The notes under the pieces: generated by a model
The model's database searches: none
What the model was told of the DNA's origin: nothing
The model's input: only the letters and a program-made list of their open reading frames with translations
Program-made: the position numbers and the translations under genes
NCBI GenBank assembly: GCA_050943935.1
Contig: JBMNQC010000019.1
Span: 1 to 29,230 of the forward strand
Source: Heteroscillospira sp050943935
GTDB lineage: Bacteria > Bacillota > Clostridia > Oscillospirales > Oscillospiraceae
Direction of reading: 5' to 3'
Length of the DNA stretch: 29,230 nt
Shown: one piece after another, positions 1 to 7,886 of the stretch
Layout: every line of letters begins with the position of its first letter
How positions within the stretch are numbered: position 1 is the first letter of the stretch

Positions 1-68
1 TCCGCATTTCCTATGACCTTGTGGGCTTTATCCCGCTGAATGAACTGATGAAAGAGGAAAAGGCATGA
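1..68 (+). CDS. 3' end of an unrecognised protein (partial)
   Basis: An open frame enters from the left edge in the third frame and stops at a TGA at 66-68. It gives about 21 residues ending in NELMKEEKA. The tail is too short to assign a family. It is followed by a GC hairpin with a short T-run, as expected at the end of a transcription unit, and it is convergent with recG. It could be a chance open frame, since only 66 coding bases are visible. Confidence 0.4.
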   Translation, partial: RISYDLVGFIPLNELMKEEKA

Positions 69-117
69 CCGAAGCCATGCCGTTCCTACAAAAATACGAT
101 ATTACTTTCTTACGACC

Positions 118-143
118 CCCGCCGATTAGGGGCGGGCGCTTTT
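118..143 (+). terminator. Probable intrinsic terminator of the left-edge gene
   Basis: A 6-bp GC stem (CCCGCC at 118-123, GGCGGG at 131-136) with a 7-nt loop is followed by CGCTTTT. It lies between the left-edge gene and the recG stop codon. The T-run is on the plus-strand side only, so it fits the left gene better than recG. Confidence 0.5.
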
Positions 144-148
144 GCTGT

Positions 149-2203
149 TTAGTTCATGGTTTGCAAATTCAAATCGAACAGCTCTTCCAGCCGCGCAAGA
201 AGTGCGGCATTTTCTGCCTTGTTCAGCATAGGGTCGTGCTCAAGAAGTGCCTGCGCCGCAGACTGTGCCTCGACTAGGATGCTTGTGTCCGTACACAGGT
301 CGGCTATGTGCATCTCCGGCAGGCCGTGCTGCCGTGAGCCGAAGAAATCGCCGGGGCCGCGCATACGCAGGTCCTCCTCGGCCAGCTTGAAGCCGTCGTT
401 GGTTTTGCACAGAGCTTCCAGCCGGGCGCGGGTGTCCTCATTTTTTGCGTCGGACACCAGTACGCAGTAGGACTTGTGGCTGCCCCGTCCTACACGCCCG
501 CGGAGCTGATGCAGCTGGCTCAGACCAAAGCGCTCAGCGTTTTCCACTATCATCAGCGCAGCGTTGGGCACATCCACGCCCACCTCTATGACTGTAGTGG
601 ACACAAGCACGTCGCTCTCCCCCGCGGCAAAGGCGGACATAACGGCGTCCTTCTCCTTGGGCTTCATGCGCCCGTGTACGCAGGTGACGCGCACGCCCCG
701 GAGCGCGCCGGTCAGATACTTCGCGTGCTCCTCCGCCGAGCGCAGATTTTCCATGCCCAGCTCCTCGTCGTCTATGCGGGGGCAGACCACAAACACCTGC
801 CGCCCCTGGGCTACCAGCTTCTCAATAAATCTGTCCAGACGCGGACGGTAGCTGCTGTCCACGGCGAAGGTGTCCACCTTCTGCCGTCCGGGGGGCAGCT
901 CGTCTATTACGGACACATCCAGGTCGCCGTAGAGCATAAGCGCCAGGGTTCTGGGGATGGGCGTGGCGGACATGACCAGCACATGCGGAGATTCCGCTTT
1001 TTCCGACAAGGCTCCCCGCTGCTTCACGCCGAAGCGGTGCTGCTCGTCCGTTACCACCAGGGCCAGGTCCCTGTATTCCACACCTTGGCTTATTAGAGCG
1101 TGAGTGCCAACTACCAGCTGCACTTCGCCGGACTTTATGCCGGAAAGCGCCTCGCGCTTTTCTTTTATGCTCATGGAGCCGGTGAGCAGGCGGACGTTTA
1201 TGCCGAAGGGGGCGAGAAAACCCTCCATAGTCTCAAAATGCTGCCGGGCCAGTATTTCCGTGGGCGCCATAAGGGCGCTCTGCCGTCCGCTGCGGCACAC
1301 GGCCCAGACGGCTGCGGCGGCTACCAGAGTTTTACCGCTGCCCACGTCGCCCTGCACCAGCCGGTTCATGGCGCGGCCGGAGCGCATATCCGTCAGAACA
1401 TCGCCGCAGGCGCGCGCCTGAGCCCCCGTGGGGCGGAAGGGGAGGGAGGCAAAAAATTCCTCTGCCGGCCGGGCATCTATAACCGCGCCGGGGCGGCGCC
1501 GCTTCATGCTGCCCATCAGCTTCAGAGCGCAGGCCAGCACAAAAAACTCCTCAAATATGAGCCGCCGCCTGGCAAGCTCCAGGGCCTCCATGCTCTCGGG
1601 CAGATGTATGTTGTGATAGGCGTATTTCGCCCGGGCAAGCCCGTGCTCCGCCGCCACGGTTTCCGGCAGATAGTTCGGGAACGTGTCCCCGCAGTTCTCC
1701 AGCGCCTGAAGCATGGTTTTCATCATAAAGCCCTGATTGACACCGGCGGTAAGGGGATACACGGGCACTATGCGCCCGGTTATAAGCCCCGGACCCTCCG
1801 CGTCCTCAAACACGGGATTTATCATGGCCTTTCGGTTTCCGGAGGCGCTCACCCGGCCAAAGAAGCGGTAGCTCTCTCCGGGGATGAGCTGAGTTCTGAT
1901 ATAGCTCTGATTGAAAAATGTTATCTCCAAAGCCCCGGTGTCGTCCACAGCCCGGACCTTTACAAGCTCCATGCCACGGCGTACCCGGTGAAGCTGAGGC
2001 TGAGCGGCCACCATGGCGCATATACAGGCGTTTTCCCCGGGCACAGCGGCGGCTATGCTCACAGAGCCGCTCCTGTCCTCATATCGGCGGGGATAGCAGC
2101 TTATCATCCCGCGCAGATCGCGTATACCGAGCTTTTCCAGCGCCTGAGCGCGCTTTTCGCCAACGCCTTTCAGAAAACGGATATCGTCATTCAGATTCGC
2201 CAC
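149..2203 (-). CDS. recG: ATP-dependent DNA helicase RecG
   Basis: RecG is a superfamily 2 branch-migration helicase that remodels stalled forks and Holliday junctions and helps resolve recombination intermediates. The 684-aa product has the family's usual length and architecture. An N-terminal wedge/OB region (about 1-150, with the LKGVGEKRAQ helix-hairpin-helix-like start) precedes the helicase core. Walker A GDVGSGKT is at 285-292, the DEQH box at 386-389, followed by SATPIPRT and a second RecA lobe with QLRGRVGRG. The start is a GTG at 2203, preceded by GGAGGTGACTGT, a good ribosome binding site. The C-terminus converges on the left-edge gene. It is transcribed alone, from a candidate sigma-A promoter at 2226-2254. 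No lesions were seen. Confidence 0.97.
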   Translation of the reverse strand: MANLNDDIRFLKGVGEKRAQALEKLGIRDLRGMISCYPRRYEDRSGSVSIAAAVPGENACICAMVAAQPQLHRVRRGMELVKVRAVDDTGALEITFFNQSYIRTQLIPGESYRFFGRVSASGNRKAMINPVFEDAEGPGLITGRIVPVYPLTAGVNQGFMMKTMLQALENCGDTFPNYLPETVAAEHGLARAKYAYHNIHLPESMEALELARRRLIFEEFFVLACALKLMGSMKRRRPGAVIDARPAEEFFASLPFRPTGAQARACGDVLTDMRSGRAMNRLVQGDVGSGKTLVAAAAVWAVCRSGRQSALMAPTEILARQHFETMEGFLAPFGINVRLLTGSMSIKEKREALSGIKSGEVQLVVGTHALISQGVEYRDLALVVTDEQHRFGVKQRGALSEKAESPHVLVMSATPIPRTLALMLYGDLDVSVIDELPPGRQKVDTFAVDSSYRPRLDRFIEKLVAQGRQVFVVCPRIDDEELGMENLRSAEEHAKYLTGALRGVRVTCVHGRMKPKEKDAVMSAFAAGESDVLVSTTVIEVGVDVPNAALMIVENAERFGLSQLHQLRGRVGRGSHKSYCVLVSDAKNEDTRARLEALCKTNDGFKLAEEDLRMRGPGDFFGSRQHGLPEMHIADLCTDTSILVEAQSAAQALLEHDPMLNKAENAALLARLEELFDLNLQTMN

Positions 2204-2225
2204 ACAGTCACCTCCAATCCATCAG

Positions 2226-2254
2226 ATTTTATCACAGAGCGGGGAAAAATGCAA
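2226..2254 (-). promoter_or_regulatory. Candidate sigma-A promoter of recG
   Basis: Read on the minus strand, TTGCAT (2254-2249) and TAAAAT (2231-2226) are separated by 17 bp. They lie just upstream of the recG ribosome binding site. Assignment is by match to the housekeeping consensus only. Confidence 0.6.
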
Positions 2255-2352
2255 AAACATCCCGCTTTTCCCGGGAAAAATTGCGTCAGTACACAGGCGC
2301 GCCCGGGCAGTCCCCTTTTCCGCGCCCAAAATCCCAAACTCAACAGCGGGTT

Positions 2353-2385
2353 TAGACAGCAAAAATGAGAATACATAAGTATAAT
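2353..2385 (+). promoter_or_regulatory. Candidate Spo0A-type sigma-A promoter of spoIIE (21-bp spacer)
   Basis: TAGACA at 2353-2358 matches the -35 consensus at 5 of 6 positions and TATAAT at 2380-2385 is a perfect -10. The spacer is 21 bp, too long for unaided sigma-A. Established knowledge: B. subtilis spoIIE and spoIIG promoters have 21-22 bp spacers and need phosphorylated Spo0A. The sequence TTAGACAGC over the -35 keeps only the GACA core of a Spo0A box, so the operator assignment is weak. Confidence 0.5.
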
Positions 2386-2419
2386 TTATGTAAACTTTAT
2401 TTTTGAGGAGGGACATACA

Positions 2420-4750
2420 ATGTCAATTAAGGATGGGCTGCTGCGGGCCGGTGGAGAGGCTGTGCTCAGAGCCGGAACAGCCCGGCCGTGGCTGAAGCAG
2501 GCGGCGGGGCTGGGACTGAATTTTCTGCTGGGCTTCGCTATGGCCTTTGTCCGGGTGCTGGGCAGCTGCGCACCATTCGGACTGGGTATGGTGGCCAGAG
2601 CGGGAGGGGGCGTGGCGGGAGCCGGCTGCCTCATGGGCGCGGTGCTTGGCTATGTGGTATCCGGTGGGCTGGATTGGAGCATACACTACGTGGCGGCTGC
2701 CGTGCTCATATATACTGCGTCCTTTGTGTTCCAGACCCTGCCCGTATATGACAGCCCGTGGTTCATGCCGCTTATTACGGCGGGGGTGGCGGCCGCTACG
2801 GGAATTTTAGCGGCTTTTGAGATTCCGGGCAGCGTGCCCGCCGCGGTGATGCTCCTTACCGAGGTGGTGCTCTCGGGAGCGTCGGCGATGTTTTTCTCTG
2901 TGGCTCTGTCCGATGCCGAACGCCCATCGGAGCTGCTGGAGACGCGGTATGAGGTATGCCTTGTTATTTTCGTTTCCTGCCTGCTCATGGCCCTGTCCAG
3001 GCTGGTAATAGCGGATGCCATGTCCGTGGGGCGGGTGCTGGCGCTGCTGCTGGTAATGACAGCCTCCTATAAAGGCGGCGCTGTGTTCGGTTCGGCAGCC
3101 GGAGCCGCCTTCGGCTTTGCAATGGACGCGGCCGGCGGACAGACTCCATTTTTCACTATGGCCTACGCTTTCTCCGGAATGTTGGCGGGAATCCTTTCAA
3201 AGCACGGCAGACTGGGCTTTGTGCTGTCCTTCATGGCGGCCAACCTGGCAGCAGTCATGTGGAGCTGGGGCACGGCAGTACGTTTGGACGCCCTGTTTGA
3301 GTGCTTCGCGGCGTCCATGCTGTTTGTGGCTTTGCCCGGCGAGGCCCTGGACTATGTAGGCTCCCTTATGCGCCAGCCGAGGCTTGGCTCGGGAGATACG
3401 GGGCTGCGCCGCTATACTGCCGCCCGCATTGAGCGTATGAGCCGGGCTTTTAGGGAGCTCTTTGATACCGTGCACAACACTCTTGAGTGCGGAGCCAACG
3501 ACGGCGACATCTCCACGGCCTTCGACCGGGCGGCTGACGCCGTGTGCGTCAGCTGCGCCAACAAAGACGAGTGCTGGCACCGGGATTATATCGACACCCT
3601 TACGGTAATAAACGATGCCAGCCCCCAAATGCTTGAGCGTGGAAGGCTTGAGACAAGCGACCTTGCAGAGAGATTTTTGAAAAAATGTCCGAATACCGGG
3701 GCGCTGGTGGGCGCGGTGAACAGCGAGCTGCGGGGTATACTCTATCGCCGCCGCTTCCACAGCCGCATAAGCGAGAACCGCACGGCGGCCTACGGCCAGT
3801 ATCTTGATGTGGCGCGCATACTGGACGGAGTTTCAAAGGACCTTGGCGCCGACTGTAGCGCCGACCCCCTTGCTGAGCGGCGGCTGCTGCGGTATCTGGG
3901 CGGCGTGGACATAGACGCCCGTGTTTCCGTGTTCCGTGACAGCCGCGGCCGGCTGCGGGCGGGCATAGAGAGCGCCAAGTGCGCTAAGCTTATAAGCAGT
4001 CCCAAATATCTGGACGAGCTATCGGCGGTGCTGGGCGTGCGCCTGTGCTGCGACAAAGACCAGGACCCATCCCAAGGCCGGCTGGAGCTGATGGAGGCCG
4101 AACCTCTGGCAGTTTCAGTAGGCATAGCCTCCATGAAAAAGCAGGGGGAGAGCGTGAGCGGCGACAGGGGAACTTATTTCAAGACTGATGAGGGAGTCCT
4201 GTGCGTCATCCTCTCCGACGGCATGGGCAGCGGCCCCGAGGCGGCCAGGGACAGCATAGATACCGTGCATATTCTTGAGAGCTTCCTGCGCTCCGGCGTC
4301 GCACCGGAGACGGCAATGAAAATGCTGAATTCCGTGGTGCTGCTGCGCTCGGCCGACTACTGGGGCTACGCCACCGTTGACCTCATGTGCGTGGACCTGT
4401 TCACAGGTGAGACCAGCTTTTACAAATACGGCGCCGCCCCCTCGTATGTGTGGAGCGGGAAAGGCGTGCGCCGGGTCCGCGGCGAGAGTCTGGCTCCGGG
4501 CTTCGGACTTGGCGAGGCGGGGGAGCCGGATGTGGTGCGGCTGCGCCTCAGAGCGGGCTCCCGGGCGCTTATCATCTCCGACGGCGTGCTGGGAGACGGC
4601 GACGACCGCTGGCTGCGGGAGCTGCTGTCCAGGGAGAATGTTCCGGACGCCCGCACTCTCTCCCGTCAGGCCATTCAGAGCGCCGTGAAGGACCACGGCA
4701 GTACTGACGATATGACGGTCCTGGTGGTATATGTCCAGGAGAGGGCGTGA
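2420..4750 (+). CDS. spoIIE: Stage II sporulation protein E (SpoIIE), membrane PP2C-type phosphatase
   Basis: SpoIIE dephosphorylates the anti-anti-sigma factor SpoIIAA, releasing sigma-F in the forespore, and also takes part in polar septation with FtsZ. The 776-aa protein has the family layout. A hydrophobic N-terminal third (about 25-320) contains multiple membrane segments. A central region carries a cysteine-rich VCVSCANKDECW patch. The C-terminal PP2C/SpoIIE domain has metal-binding acidic motifs SDGMGSG (Asp600), ISDGVLGDG (Asp721) and STDDMTV (Asp763/764). ATG at 2420 follows GAGGAGG with good spacing. Length is close to the roughly 800-aa Bacillus protein. Its presence is the strongest evidence that the organism makes endospores. 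A small membrane-anchored protein follows. Confidence 0.97.
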   Translation: MSIKDGLLRAGGEAVLRAGTARPWLKQAAGLGLNFLLGFAMAFVRVLGSCAPFGLGMVARAGGGVAGAGCLMGAVLGYVVSGGLDWSIHYVAAAVLIYTASFVFQTLPVYDSPWFMPLITAGVAAATGILAAFEIPGSVPAAVMLLTEVVLSGASAMFFSVALSDAERPSELLETRYEVCLVIFVSCLLMALSRLVIADAMSVGRVLALLLVMTASYKGGAVFGSAAGAAFGFAMDAAGGQTPFFTMAYAFSGMLAGILSKHGRLGFVLSFMAANLAAVMWSWGTAVRLDALFECFAASMLFVALPGEALDYVGSLMRQPRLGSGDTGLRRYTAARIERMSRAFRELFDTVHNTLECGANDGDISTAFDRAADAVCVSCANKDECWHRDYIDTLTVINDASPQMLERGRLETSDLAERFLKKCPNTGALVGAVNSELRGILYRRRFHSRISENRTAAYGQYLDVARILDGVSKDLGADCSADPLAERRLLRYLGGVDIDARVSVFRDSRGRLRAGIESAKCAKLISSPKYLDELSAVLGVRLCCDKDQDPSQGRLELMEAEPLAVSVGIASMKKQGESVSGDRGTYFKTDEGVLCVILSDGMGSGPEAARDSIDTVHILESFLRSGVAPETAMKMLNSVVLLRSADYWGYATVDLMCVDLFTGETSFYKYGAAPSYVWSGKGVRRVRGESLAPGFGLGEAGEPDVVRLRLRAGSRALIISDGVLGDGDDRWLRELLSRENVPDARTLSRQAIQSAVKDHGSTDDMTVLVVYVQERA

Positions 4751-4768
4751 CCATGGTGCGGGACAGCT

Positions 4769-4798
4769 TTGTGCGCAGTACAGTACGCCACATAAAAT
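4769..4798 (+). promoter_or_regulatory. Possible promoter of the small gene after spoIIE
   Basis: TTGTGC (4769-4774) and TAAAAT (4793-4798) with an 18-bp spacer lie between spoIIE and the small downstream gene. The match is modest; read-through from spoIIE is equally possible. Confidence 0.3.
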
Positions 4799-4872
4799 AC
4801 CTTTTTCGCGGGAATAAAGGCCCGTCCCGGCGGTTAAAATTGGAACGAGACAAGCCGCAGGGAGGAAAAGAG

Positions 4873-5148
4873 ATGCTAAAAGGTCTTTCAAAGCGAGTTA
4901 TAGTGGTGAAATGTCCGGACCCGCTTATGTTTGAGGAGGCAATATTCATAGTCCGGGAGGAGGCTTTCCGCCAGCGAAGTACGCCGGATGTTATGAAAGA
5001 GGCTCAGCGGGCGGCAAATGCATATTTGAAAAAAACAATGGACACACCGGGGGGCTTTGCGTCGCGGCTCAGCCCGCCCGCGTATCTGGCCGCAGGAGCC
5101 GCGGCTACCGGTATAGCCTGGCTCGCAGTTTATCTTGTTGGAATCTGA
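4873..5148 (+). CDS. Small membrane-anchored protein downstream of spoIIE, unknown function
   Basis: This gene predicts a 91-aa protein. The N-terminal half is charged (MLKGLSKRVIVVKCPDP, then an FEEAIFIVREEAF segment). The last 20 or so residues form one hydrophobic segment (YLAAGAAATGIAWLAVYLVG), so it is probably tail-anchored with its head in the cytosol. ATG 4873 is chosen because GGAGG at 4861-4865 lies 7 nt upstream. The frame stays open up to 4747, overlapping the spoIIE stop, but that start has no good ribosome site. The phrase CPDP...EEAIFIVREE resembles small hypothetical proteins I recall from Oscillospiraceae, unconfirmed here. Position suggests, without proving, a sporulation link. 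A strong terminator follows. Confidence 0.75.
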   Translation: MLKGLSKRVIVVKCPDPLMFEEAIFIVREEAFRQRSTPDVMKEAQRAANAYLKKTMDTPGGFASRLSPPAYLAAGAAATGIAWLAVYLVGI

Positions 5149-5171
5149 GCAAAAACAGAATACGGCCTTTT

Positions 5172-5224
5172 CCGCCCGCCGAGCCGGGGTATTATGCCCA
5201 TTATATCCCGGCGGGCGGGATTTT
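5172..5224 (+). terminator. Intrinsic terminator after the spoIIE unit
   Basis: A 10-bp GC stem (CCGCCCGCCG at 5172-5181 with CGGCGGGCGG at 5209-5218) has a 27-nt loop and is followed by GATTTTGTT. An inner CCGGG/CCCGG pair offers an alternative fold. Confidence 0.75.
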
Positions 5225-5238
5225 GTTGTCAAATAATG

Positions 5239-5267
5239 TTGTAATAGCCGAACAAAAGTGTTAATAT
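5239..5267 (+). promoter_or_regulatory. Candidate promoter of the deaminase-sahH-mgtE-aminotransferase unit
   Basis: TTGTAA (5239-5244) and TAATAT (5262-5267) with a 17-bp spacer lie in an AT-rich stretch between the upstream terminator and the deaminase ribosome site. No riboswitch-like fold was recognised in the roughly 45-nt leader. Confidence 0.5.
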
Positions 5268-5320
5268 TATATATGCTGTATACTGCGCCCAGCGCAGGCA
5301 AATTACGAAGGAGCCGATAC

Positions 5321-6625
5321 ATGAGGACGCAAATCAGAGATATACTGGCTATCCTGCCCGATGGGGTAAGGAGATGCTCCATTTATATTGACGGAGATAC
5401 CATAGTATCCGTGGATGATAAGCCTGCGGACTTTGTTCCGGACAAGATTATAGATGGCAGAAGCAAGCTTGCCTCTCCGGGCTTTGTGAATGCCCATACC
5501 CACAATTATATGACGCTTATGCGCAGCTATGCCGATGACCTCAGCTTCGGCGACTGGCTCTTCGGCCGTATCATGCCCATGGAGGACAGGCTCACTCCCG
5601 AAGACGCCTACTGGAGCTGCATGCTGGCGGCCATGGAGATGATTGCCTCCGGCACCACATGCTATCTGGATATGCACATGTTCCCGGATGTAACCGTCCG
5701 CGCCGCTCTGGACAGCGGTATGCGCGCCGTTATTTCCCGGGGCCTCTCCGGCGGCGGGGACGATGCACAGGGCGGCGCGAGACGTATCCGTGAAGCCCGT
5801 GACGAGATAAACGCATGGCGGGATAAAAACCCGCGTCTGAGCTTTATGCTGGCGCCCCACGCCGTGTATACCTGCTCGGAGGACTATCTGCGCGAGATAG
5901 CCGGTCTGGCGGGAGAACTGGGCCTGGGTATAAACACCCATCTGGCCGAGACGGATACGGAGGTGCGCACCAGCTATGAAAAATACGGCTGCTCCCCCGT
6001 GGAACTGTACGACCGCTTCGGCCTGCTCAAAAGCAATACTGTGGCAGCACACTGCGTGCGCCTCAGTGTGAACGATATAAATATTCTCAGCTACCGGGGC
6101 GTAAGCGCCGCCATAAATACCGGCAGCAACCTGAAGCTGGGAAACGGCACGCCTCCCATAGCCTCTCTGAAGCGCCACGGCGTGAACCTATGCTTCGGCA
6201 CGGACAGCGCCGCCAGCAACAACAGCCTCAGCGTCCTGCGTGAGATGCAGCTGTTCTCTCTGGTGCACAAGGGCGTGACAAAGGACCCAACTATTGCCCC
6301 GGCGGCTGACTGCTTTGATATGGCCACAAAAAACGGCGCGCAGGCTCTGGGTCTGGGCGAGATCACGGGACAGCTCAGGGCTGGCATGAAGGCGGATATA
6401 GCCATCTTCGGTCTGGACGAGCCGGGGCGCGTGCCCCTCACAGACCCCAAGGCGGTGATGTGCTACGCCAGCGCGGGCTGGAACGCAGATACCGTGCTCA
6501 TAGACGGCGTAGTGGTGATGGAAAACGGTGAATTCACCCAGTTCGATGCGGAAAAAGTAAAGGCGGAGGTTTTCGCCAGCTGTAAAAGACTAGGTATAGA
6601 GGAGAAAATAACAGCCAATGTATGA
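5321..6625 (+). CDS. mtaD: Amidohydrolase, S-adenosylhomocysteine / 5'-methylthioadenosine deaminase
   Basis: This family deaminates the adenine ring of S-adenosylhomocysteine (to S-inosylhomocysteine), methylthioadenosine or 5'-deoxyadenosine. The 434-aa product is full length for the family. Metal ligands of the TIM-barrel amidohydrolase are visible: HTH (His59, His61), His207 with Glu210 in INTHLAETD, His244 in AAHCVRL, and Asp295 in GTDSAASNN. Start ATG 5321 follows GAAGGAG at 5307-5313. An upstream in-frame ATG at 5258 overlaps the promoter and is rejected. The 3' end overlaps the SahH-family gene by 8 nt, implying translational coupling and shared substrate flow. The exact preferred substrate cannot be read from sequence; SAH is favoured by the neighbour. 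Confidence 0.9.
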   Translation: MRTQIRDILAILPDGVRRCSIYIDGDTIVSVDDKPADFVPDKIIDGRSKLASPGFVNAHTHNYMTLMRSYADDLSFGDWLFGRIMPMEDRLTPEDAYWSCMLAAMEMIASGTTCYLDMHMFPDVTVRAALDSGMRAVISRGLSGGGDDAQGGARRIREARDEINAWRDKNPRLSFMLAPHAVYTCSEDYLREIAGLAGELGLGINTHLAETDTEVRTSYEKYGCSPVELYDRFGLLKSNTVAAHCVRLSVNDINILSYRGVSAAINTGSNLKLGNGTPPIASLKRHGVNLCFGTDSAASNNSLSVLREMQLFSLVHKGVTKDPTIAPAADCFDMATKNGAQALGLGEITGQLRAGMKADIAIFGLDEPGRVPLTDPKAVMCYASAGWNADTVLIDGVVVMENGEFTQFDAEKVKAEVFASCKRLGIEEKITANV

Positions 6626-7850
6626 AGTAAGAGATATAAACCTCGCTCCCTCCGGTGAGCGCAAGATTCGCTGGGCACAGCGCAATATGCCCATACTGAG
6701 CAGCATAGCCGAGGAATTCAAAAAGACACGCCCTCTGGAGGGCCTGCGCGTGGCCCTCAGCGTGCACATGGAGGCCAAGACCGCCTACCTGTGCCGCGTA
6801 ATGCAGATGGGCGGAGCCGAGATGCACGTCACCGGCTGCAACCCCCTGTCCACTCAGGACGATGTTGCCGCGGCCGTGGCCGCAGGCGGCATAGACGTAC
6901 ACGCATGGCACGGCGCTACTGAGGAGGAGTATGTAAATCACCTCTGCGCGGTTCTGGAGTGCCGCCCCAATATCATCATTGATGACGGCGGCGACTTGGT
7001 GAATCTTATGCATACCCGCTTCCGTGACTTCATACCCGAGGTCATAGGCGGCTGCGAGGAGACCACCACCGGCATCCACCGCCTGAAGGCCATGGCCGCC
7101 GCGGGTGAGCTGTGCTTTCCCATGGTCATGGTAAACGAGGCCGACTGCAAGCACCTGTTCGATAACCGCTACGGCACCGGCCAGTCCGTGTGGGACGGCA
7201 TCAACCGCACCACAAACCTCATCGTCGCAGGCAAAAACGTGGTCGTTGCCGGCTACGGCTGGTGCGGCAAGGGAGTTTCCATGCGCGCCAAGGGCATGGG
7301 CGCCCGCGTTATAGTCACAGAGGTCGACCCTGTCCGTGCCATAGAAGCGGTTATGGACGGCTTTGAGGTCATGAGCATGGATGCAGCCGCCGGATTGGGC
7401 GATATTTTTGTCTGCGTCTCCGGCTGCCGCGACATACTTACCACCCGCCATTTTAAGAAAATGCGCGACGGCGCCATACTCTCCAACGCAGGCCACTTCA
7501 ACGTGGAGATTAACCTTGACGAGCTGACCGACATGGCTGACAGCAGCTATGAGGCCCGTGAGAATATACAGGGCTACGTCATGCCGGACGGACGCACCAT
7601 CTTCGTCCTGGCTGAGGGGCGGCTTGTGAATCTGGCCTCCGGCGACGGCCACCCTGCGGAGATAATGGATATGAGCTTTGCCATCCAGGCCAGAAGCGCC
7701 GAGTATCTGGCAAAGAACCGGGGCATTGCTCCCGGAGTGGTGCCCGTGCCCCGTGAGATAGACCGGGCTGTGGCTTTCACCAAGCTCCAGACCATGGGCA
7801 TAACCATAGACTGCCTGAGCGATATACAGAAAGAATACCTGGGCGTCTGA
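6618..7850 (+). CDS. ahcY: SahH-family hydrolase, probably S-inosyl-L-homocysteine hydrolase
   Basis: Members split S-adenosyl- (or S-inosyl-) homocysteine into homocysteine and the nucleoside using tightly bound NAD. This 410-aa protein is the short form. Visible are the NAD-binding VVAGYGWCGKGV, VTEVDP, LSTQDD, a catalytic Lys in CKHLFDN, and GHFNVEI. The substrate loop reads HMEAK (His50, Glu52, Lys54), where true SAH hydrolases have HMTVE (HxTxE). HxExK is, to my knowledge, the signature of archaeal-type S-inosylhomocysteine hydrolases. The C-terminus (KEYLGV) lacks the usual K-P-D-H-Y-R-Y tail. It overlaps the deaminase by 8 nt, consistent with a deaminate-then-hydrolyse route. The family call is near certain; the SIH preference is inference. 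Confidence 0.95.
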   Translation: MYEVRDINLAPSGERKIRWAQRNMPILSSIAEEFKKTRPLEGLRVALSVHMEAKTAYLCRVMQMGGAEMHVTGCNPLSTQDDVAAAVAAGGIDVHAWHGATEEEYVNHLCAVLECRPNIIIDDGGDLVNLMHTRFRDFIPEVIGGCEETTTGIHRLKAMAAAGELCFPMVMVNEADCKHLFDNRYGTGQSVWDGINRTTNLIVAGKNVVVAGYGWCGKGVSMRAKGMGARVIVTEVDPVRAIEAVMDGFEVMSMDAAAGLGDIFVCVSGCRDILTTRHFKKMRDGAILSNAGHFNVEINLDELTDMADSSYEARENIQGYVMPDGRTIFVLAEGRLVNLASGDGHPAEIMDMSFAIQARSAEYLAKNRGIAPGVVPVPREIDRAVAFTKLQTMGITIDCLSDIQKEYLGV

Positions 7851-7886
7851 GCCGGGACAGATATAAACAGTAAATGAGGTGAGAGC

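Noticed and set aside
1100..2368. A 422-codon plus-strand frame within recG.
   Set aside because: It is antisense to recG and has no family features or ribosome site. RecG motifs on the other strand are intact.
4747..4872. N-terminal extension of the small protein after spoIIE, overlapping the spoIIE stop codon.
   Set aside because: The upstream ATG lacks a ribosome site, while ATG 4873 has GGAGG at ideal spacing. The extra 42 residues are basic and featureless.
7851..7886. Possible M-box riboswitch before mgtE.
   Set aside because: The gap is 36 nt, far too short for the element.
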